From NCBI RefSeq assembly GCF_003014735.1, contig NZ_PYAX01000001.1:496001-560000 (forward strand): DNA of 64,000 nucleotides. The letters run 5' to 3'. The position numbers were made by a program, and so were the translations under genes. The notes beneath the pieces were generated by a model. That model saw only the letters and a program-made list of their open reading frames with translations. It searched no databases and was not told the origin of the DNA. This document shows positions 59,626-64,000 of the stretch, piece by piece. Each line of letters starts with the position of its first letter. The stretch's first letter is position 1. This stretch comes from Saccharothrix carnea. GTDB taxonomy: Bacteria; Actinomycetota; Actinomycetes; Mycobacteriales; Pseudonocardiaceae.

Positions 59626-60492
59626 TCAGGCGGCCTGCGCGGTCTTCGAGGGGGCGTGCACCCGTTGCGCGGGCAGTTCGACCGACCCGTACGCGACCCG
59701 TTCGGCTTCCTGCTGCACGAGTGCGGCCAGTTCGCGCCGCGTCGACGCGCGGCCGGGGGCGACCTCGTCCAGCACGTGCACCTCCACCACCAGCCCGCGC
59801 GAGCGCAGGACCCGCAGCATCGAGTCGACCAGCGTGTCGGACCCGACGAACGCGGGCCGGGTGGTCGTCGTCGAACCCTGCAGGTACCGCAGCACCACCG
59901 GTCGCACCGGCACGCCGGCGTCCAGCGCGGCCTGGAACAGCGCCGGCCGGTAGCGCCCGGACACCACGCCGCACCACGTCGTGCCCTCCGCGTGGATGCC
60001 GACCGCCGCGCCGTCCCGCAGTGCCGCCGCCAGCTCCGCCACCGTCCCCGGCAGCAGCGACAGCCGCTCCCGGTCCAGGTAGACCGTGCGGGCGGCGGTG
60101 ATCAGCCGGCCGAGCACCGGCCAGTCGCGGATGTCGCGCTTGGCCACCATCCGGATCGGCTGCACGGCGTCGATCGCCAGCTCGTCCAACCAGGACACGT
60201 GGTTGGACACCACGAGCACGCCACGTCCCGGGTTGTCCTGGAACACCGGCCCGACCACCCGCAGCCGCACGCCGAACGCGCCCAGCAGCGCCCGGAACCA
60301 GCGCCGCAGCAGCACCGAACGCGCCTGCCCGCGCACGCACAGGACCGCGAGGACCACGAGCAGCCCGGACAGCATCACGGCCGACGCCGCCACCACCCGC
60401 CACACCACCCGCGCCGTGCCGACCGAGGCCGTCGAGTGGTCGACGCACCCGTCGCCGCACGGCGACACGGGCATCCACGCGTGCTTGTTCAC
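59626..60492 (-). CDS. PlsC/OlsA-like 1-acyl-glycerol or lyso-ornithine lipid acyltransferase
   Basis: 288 residues from the GTG at 60492, overlapping the upstream stop (GTGA). One membrane segment (VVAASAVMLSGLLVVLAVLC) is followed by the acyltransferase HX4D motif NHVSWLDE and the second motif GIHAEGTTWCGVVSG (the usual FPEGTTxxG). It is encoded directly after a GNAT-fold acyltransferase, the order of olsB-olsA in ornithine-lipid synthesis; phosphatidic acid synthesis is the alternative. Confidence 0.83.
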   Translation of the reverse strand: MNKHAWMPVSPCGDGCVDHSTASVGTARVVWRVVAASAVMLSGLLVVLAVLCVRGQARSVLLRRWFRALLGAFGVRLRVVGPVFQDNPGRGVLVVSNHVSWLDELAIDAVQPIRMVAKRDIRDWPVLGRLITAARTVYLDRERLSLLPGTVAELAAALRDGAAVGIHAEGTTWCGVVSGRYRPALFQAALDAGVPVRPVVLRYLQGSTTTTRPAFVGSDTLVDSMLRVLRSRGLVVEVHVLDEVAPGRASTRRELAALVQQEAERVAYGSVELPAQRVHAPSKTAQAA

Positions 60493-61274
60493 GCCGTCTC
60501 CCCGAGGAAGAACTTCAGGTACCGCTGGTCCACCCGGTCCATCCCGAGCAGCACGGGCAGGTCGGCCACGCCGAAGTCGGCGTCCAGCGCGGGCCGCCCG
60601 CACACCCACGCGCCCAGCCGCAGGTAGCCCTTCAGCAACGGCGGCAGCACGGTCTTGTCCGGCCGCGCCACCGAGTCGACGTCCCACGGCGTCCACGGTG
60701 TCACCCGGTACTCCTCGGGCGCGTGGTGCTTGGCCCGCACGACGTCCCAGACGCCCGCCGCGAACGAGCCGCGGTCGTGCAGTGTGCCCGAATTCAGGGG
60801 AACGGAGGCGCAGCCGATCAGCCACGAGTGCCCGGACAGCAGCATGTACCGGGCGATCCCGGCCCACACCAACGACACGACGGCGCCGTTGCGGTGGTCG
60901 GGGTGCACGCACGACCGGCCGGTCTCCACCAGCGACGGCCGCAGCGCGTCGAGGGCGGACAGGTCGAACTCGCCGTCGGAGTACAGCCGGCCCGCCTCGG
61001 CGGCGCGCTCGGGCGGCAGCATCCGGTAGGTGCCGACGATGTCGCCGGTCCGGTCGTCGCGCACCACGAGGTGGTCGCAGTACTGGTCGAAGTAGTCGAC
61101 GTCGTGCCCCGGCACGGAGCTGTGCAGCACGGCGCCCATCTCGGTGGCGAACACGTCGTGCCGCAGCCGCTGCGCGGCCACGACCTCGTCGCTGTCACGC
61201 GCGACCAGCAGGGAGTAGCGCGGCGCGTCGGAAGCGGCGTCACCGGTGCTGACAAGCAGTTGCGGCTGCGTCAT
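60489..61274 (-). CDS. OlsB-like GNAT-fold N-acyltransferase
   Basis: 261 residues. The fold includes VVAAQRLRHDVFATEMGAVLHSS, the GTYRMLPPERAAEAG strand, SLVETGRSCVHPDHRNGAVVSLVWAGIARYML and a C-terminal LLKGYLRLGAWVCGRPALDADFGVADLPVLL. This is the ornithine-acyl-ACP N-acyltransferase / autoinducer-synthase-like family. It would attach a fatty acyl group to ornithine or a related amine. Its stop overlaps the PlsC-like gene. In M. tuberculosis the equivalents are Rv3027c and Rv3026c. Confidence 0.8.
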   Translation of the reverse strand: MTQPQLLVSTGDAASDAPRYSLLVARDSDEVVAAQRLRHDVFATEMGAVLHSSVPGHDVDYFDQYCDHLVVRDDRTGDIVGTYRMLPPERAAEAGRLYSDGEFDLSALDALRPSLVETGRSCVHPDHRNGAVVSLVWAGIARYMLLSGHSWLIGCASVPLNSGTLHDRGSFAAGVWDVVRAKHHAPEEYRVTPWTPWDVDSVARPDKTVLPPLLKGYLRLGAWVCGRPALDADFGVADLPVLLGMDRVDQRYLKFFLGETA

Positions 61275-61370
61275 GGCTCTGGTCTACCGACCGGTTGGCG
61301 ACCGGGAGCAGGTCGTTCCGATGACGCCTCAGTGGCAGGTCGGTTAAGCCACGGTGTGGTCGTGCACGGC

Positions 61371-61407
61371 ACGAGGGCCGCCTCGCGTGCGGCGAGACGG
61401 CCCTCGT
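61371..61407 (-). terminator. terminator of the etfBA operon
   Basis: ACGAGGGCCG and CGGCCCTCGT with inner CTCGC/GCGAG pairing form a 15-bp interrupted stem, 16 bases after the etfA stop. Confidence 0.75.
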
Positions 61408-61422
61408 GGACGAACCGGCAGG

Positions 61423-62382
61423 TCAGCCCTTGCGCTTGCCGACTTCCTCGGTCAGCTGCGGGGCGACCGCGAACAGGTCGCCCACGACGCCGAAGTCGGC
61501 GATCTCGAAGATCGGCGCCTCCGGGTCCTTGTTGACCGCGACGATCGTCTTGGACGTCTGCATGCCCGCCCGGTGCTGGATCGCGCCGGAGATGCCCAGC
61601 GCGATGTACAGCTGCGGCGAGACCGTCTTGCCGGTCTGGCCGACCTGGAACTGGTGCGGGTAGTAGCCGGAGTCCACCGCGGCACGGGACGCGCCCACCG
61701 CCGCGCCGAGGCTGTCGGCCAGCTTCTCCACGACCTCGAAGCTCTCCGCGCTGCCCACGCCACGACCGCCGGACACGACGACCGACGCCTCGGTCAGCTC
61801 CGGGCGGTCGCCGCCGACGACCGGCTCGCGGCCGGTGACCCTGGTGACCAGCGCCGGGTTCGCCGCGGGCAGTTCGACGGCCTGCTCGACCGCGTCCGCC
61901 GGTGACTCGGAAGCCTCGACGCCACCGGGGCGCACGGCGATGACCGGCACGCCCTTGGTGACCTTGGACTTCACCACGTACGCGCCACCGAAGACGGACT
62001 GCGTGGCGACGCCCTCGCCGTCGAGGTCGACGGCGTCGTAGAGCAGGCCGGAGTCCAGCCGCACGGCCAGCCGGCCCGCGACCTCCTTGCCCTCCAGCGT
62101 CGCCGACACCAGCACGGCGACGGGCGACGCGGTGCCCGCGATCGCGGCGAGCGCGTCCACCTTCGGCGTGACCAGGTGGTTCACCGCGTCCTCGGACTCC
62201 ACCGCGTACACCTTCACGGCGCCGTAGCGGCCCAGGGACTCCCTCACCTTGCCCGCGGTCCCGGGCGATCCGACCACCACCGCGGCCGGCTCGCCGAGAC
62301 GGCGCGCGGCGGATAGAAGCTCATAGGTGACCTTCTTGACCTCGCCGTCGACGTGGTCGACGAGGACGAGTACCTCAGACAT
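61423..62382 (-). CDS. etfA: electron transfer flavoprotein subunit alpha
   Basis: 319 residues. The C-terminal FAD domain carries [72 protein letters not shown] and [23 protein letters not shown]. With EtfB it accepts electrons from acyl-CoA dehydrogenases and passes them to ETF-quinone oxidoreductase. It starts 14 bases after etfB, with GAGGA upstream. Confidence 0.96.
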   Translation of the reverse strand: MSEVLVLVDHVDGEVKKVTYELLSAARRLGEPAAVVVGSPGTAGKVRESLGRYGAVKVYAVESEDAVNHLVTPKVDALAAIAGTASPVAVLVSATLEGKEVAGRLAVRLDSGLLYDAVDLDGEGVATQSVFGGAYVVKSKVTKGVPVIAVRPGGVEASESPADAVEQAVELPAANPALVTRVTGREPVVGGDRPELTEASVVVSGGRGVGSAESFEVVEKLADSLGAAVGASRAAVDSGYYPHQFQVGQTGKTVSPQLYIALGISGAIQHRAGMQTSKTIVAVNKDPEAPIFEIADFGVVGDLFAVAPQLTEEVGKRKG

Positions 62383-62396
62383 TGGATTCCTCGCCT

Positions 62397-63179
62397 TCAG
62401 ATGAGCTTCTGGCCGACCAGGTACTCGGCGATCTTCGAACCGCCGTCACCCGAGTCCTCGACACGCTGACCGGCGCCGCGCGGCGGCTTCGGCGCCGACT
62501 CCAGCACCTGCGACCAGGCGGCGCCGAGGCCGACCTCGCCCGCGTCCAACCCCAGGTCGGCGACCGTGAGCGTGCTGACCGGCTTCTTCTTCGCCGCCAT
62601 GATGCCCTTGAACGACGGGTACCGCGGCTCGTTGATCTTCTCGTTCACGCTGACCACGGCGGGCAGGCTCGCCTCCAGGTGCGCGACACCCTCGTCGGTC
62701 TCCCGCTCGGCCTTCACCGTGCCGCCCTCGACGGTGAGCTTGCGCACCTGCGTGACCTGCGGCACGCCCAGCAGCTCCGCCAGCATCGCCGGCACCGCGC
62801 CCGCGCGGCCGTCGGTGGCCTCGTTGCCCGCGATGACCAGGTCGTAGCCCTCGATCGTGCCGATGGCCTTGGCCAGCACCTTCGCGGTGGTGAGCGCGTC
62901 GGAACCGTGCAGGGCCTCGTCGGAGACGTGCACCGCCTTGTCCGCGCCCATGGAGAGGGCCTTGCGGATCGCGTCGGTCGCGCGGTCGGGACCCATCGCG
63001 ACGACGGTCACCTCGCCGCCGTGCGCCTCCTGGAGCAGCAGCGCCTCTTCCACGGCGCGCTCGTTGATCTCGTCGAGCACGGCGTCCGCGGACTCGCGGT
63101 CGAGGGTGTGGTCGGCGTCGGCGAGCTTGCGCTCGGACCAGGTGTCGGGCACCTGCTTGACCAGGACGACAATGTTCAT
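62397..63179 (-). CDS. etfB: electron transfer flavoprotein subunit beta
   Basis: 260 residues from ATG 63179 (AGAGGA upstream). MNIVVLVKQVPDTWSERKLADAD is the standard start, the AMP-binding region is LVIAGNEATDGRAGAVPAMLAELLG, and the conserved tail loop AVVSVNEKINEPRYPSFKGIMAAKKKP is present. First gene of etfB-etfA. The 279-base gap to the divergent DegV gene contains both promoters. Confidence 0.96.
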   Translation of the reverse strand: MNIVVLVKQVPDTWSERKLADADHTLDRESADAVLDEINERAVEEALLLQEAHGGEVTVVAMGPDRATDAIRKALSMGADKAVHVSDEALHGSDALTTAKVLAKAIGTIEGYDLVIAGNEATDGRAGAVPAMLAELLGVPQVTQVRKLTVEGGTVKAERETDEGVAHLEASLPAVVSVNEKINEPRYPSFKGIMAAKKKPVSTLTVADLGLDAGEVGLGAAWSQVLESAPKPPRGAGQRVEDSGDGGSKIAEYLVGQKLI

Positions 63180-63421
63180 GGGTCCTCTTCGACCTCCTGC
63201 GGACGGGCGGCGACGTGGGTGGGCGACGGTAGTTGCCTGCGGTCGCCGGATTGCTCGTGACCCTGCCATGTCATCGCCGCATTGGCATGGTGGTGTCGGC
63301 CACCCGAATGTTACCCACCGGTAGCAGAGGTGCAAGCGACAGCAAGCACCCCTGGCGGGTGATGATGCTCACTGGCGCGTTCCAGGCTATTCGGACAATG
63401 TCGTCTCTCCGCACGACGGCG

Positions 63422-63451
63422 TTACAGGCCCTCCCCCTATTGGGCTACGTT
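63422..63451 (+). promoter_or_regulatory. leaderless promoter of the DegV gene
   Basis: TTACAG at 63422-63427 and TACGTT at 63446-63451 are 18 bases apart, and the ATG at 63459 begins 7 bases after the -10 box, so the mRNA should start at the ATG. Confidence 0.65.
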
Positions 63452-63458
63452 CGAGCGC

Positions 63459-64000
63459 ATGCCACGGCGAGTAGCGATTGTCACGGATTCCACCGCCTGC
63501 CTGCCGCCGCAGTTGACCGAGAAGCTCGGCGTGACCGTCGCGCAGATCCAGGTGCGCATCGGCGACTGGGTCGAGGACGAGGTCCGCGTGCCCGTGCCGA
63601 AGCTGGTCGACGCCCTGCGCGGGCAGCTGGACGTGGCCACCGCGCCACCCGACCCCGGCGCGTTCTTCTGGTCCTACGCCGACGCGGCCGCCTCCGGCGC
63701 GGAGGCGATCGTGTCGCTGCACGTGTCGACCGGCCTCTCGCAGACCGTCGAGGCCGCCCGGCAGGCCGCCGCCCAGGTGCAGGTGCCGGTGCACGTGGTG
63801 GACACGCAGACGTGCGGCATGAGCCTCGGCTACGCGGTCGTGGCCGCCGCCACCGTGGCCGCCGCGGGCGGTGACGCGAACCGCGTCGTGTCGGCCGCGC
63901 AGCACAGCGTCCGGCGCAGCAGCGAACTGCTGTACGTGGACACGTTGGAGTACCTGCGGCGCGGTGGTCGGATCGGCAAGGCCGCCGCCCTGGTCGGCTC
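63459..64000 (+). CDS. DegV family fatty-acid-binding protein, N-terminal part (runs off the right edge)
   Basis: 180 codons are visible. MPRRVAIVTDSTACLPPQLTEKLGVTVAQIQVRIGDWVEDE is the DegV start, with the fatty-acid head-group TDST loop, then VSLHVSTGLSQTVEAARQAA and VDTQTCGMSLGYAVVAAA. DegV/FakB proteins bind a fatty acid and, in Gram-positives, present it to a FakA kinase. The C-terminal third is outside the window. Confidence 0.93.
   Translation, partial: MPRRVAIVTDSTACLPPQLTEKLGVTVAQIQVRIGDWVEDEVRVPVPKLVDALRGQLDVATAPPDPGAFFWSYADAAASGAEAIVSLHVSTGLSQTVEAARQAAAQVQVPVHVVDTQTCGMSLGYAVVAAATVAAAGGDANRVVSAAQHSVRRSSELLYVDTLEYLRRGGRIGKAAALVG

Overview
The window is high-GC chromosomal DNA of an actinomycete. 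Frequent GTG starts, 1- and 4-base operon overlaps, leaderless promoters and secreted hydrolases point to a filamentous actinobacterium, most likely Pseudonocardiaceae (Saccharothrix, Actinosynnema or Lentzea type); that family placement is inference. The core gene set (leuB, serA, ilvC-ilvN-ilvB, gatC-gatA-gatB, ligA, a MetE-like gene, mnmA, cysteine desulfurase, PlsC-like and GNAT-like acyltransferases, etfA, etfB) is the same neighbourhood known from Mycobacterium tuberculosis around Rv2995c to Rv3029c, here split by accessory genes.

Layout. 1-3400: 5' end of citramalate synthase cimA behind an isoleucine-rich leader peptide and terminator, then a BtuCDF-type cobalamin ABC importer behind a cobalamin riboswitch. 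3400-18000: branched-chain amino acid and serine block (leuB, serA, ilvC, ilvN, ilvB with a Leu/Val-rich leader peptide, ilvD), with a large secreted subtilase, a DUF397 protein, a PH-domain protein, a VKOR protein and a DoxX protein. 18000-28450: a 2-hydroxyacid dehydrogenase and hydrolase pair, a sugar-dehydrogenase lipoprotein, a membrane protein with a GntR repressor and its palindromic operator, a secreted M14 peptidase, and a TPR-CHAT protease-like protein preceded by a small protein with three GGPYKPT repeats. 28450-35350: gatC-gatA-(small membrane protein)-gatB, an ACT protein, LysE, BKACE, SWIM and GNAT proteins. 35350-43950: a ribosomal-protection GTPase with an overlapping upstream ORF, a methyltransferase, a 1-kb gene-free low-complexity tract, ligA, and a LysR regulator divergent from a YeiH-type exporter. 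43900-49800: sdhC-sdhA-sdhB with a divergent LysR regulator, a GNAT protein and the MetE-like gene. 49800-55400: a chitinase with two DasR-type operators, a PaaI thioesterase, small membrane proteins and a serine/threonine dehydratase. 55400-64000: mnmA, cysteine desulfurase and an MFS transporter in one operon, a small secreted protein, an OlsB/OlsA-like acyltransferase pair, etfB-etfA and the 5' part of a DegV gene.

Regulation is unusually readable. Two transcription attenuators serve isoleucine/valine/leucine synthesis (cimA and ilvBN), a cobalamin riboswitch controls B12 import, dre-like sites sit in and beside the chitinase promoter, and perfect palindromes mark operators for the GntR and LysR regulators. 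A dispersed family of short inverted-repeat arrays (core GAGAGTCCAACGCTC and variants) sits at 3' ends of genes at 3407-3596, 10220-10320, 32879-33026 and 48690-48786. It is not explained by any standard feature and, with the CHAT/GGPYKPT pair, is the most interesting unexplained structure here.
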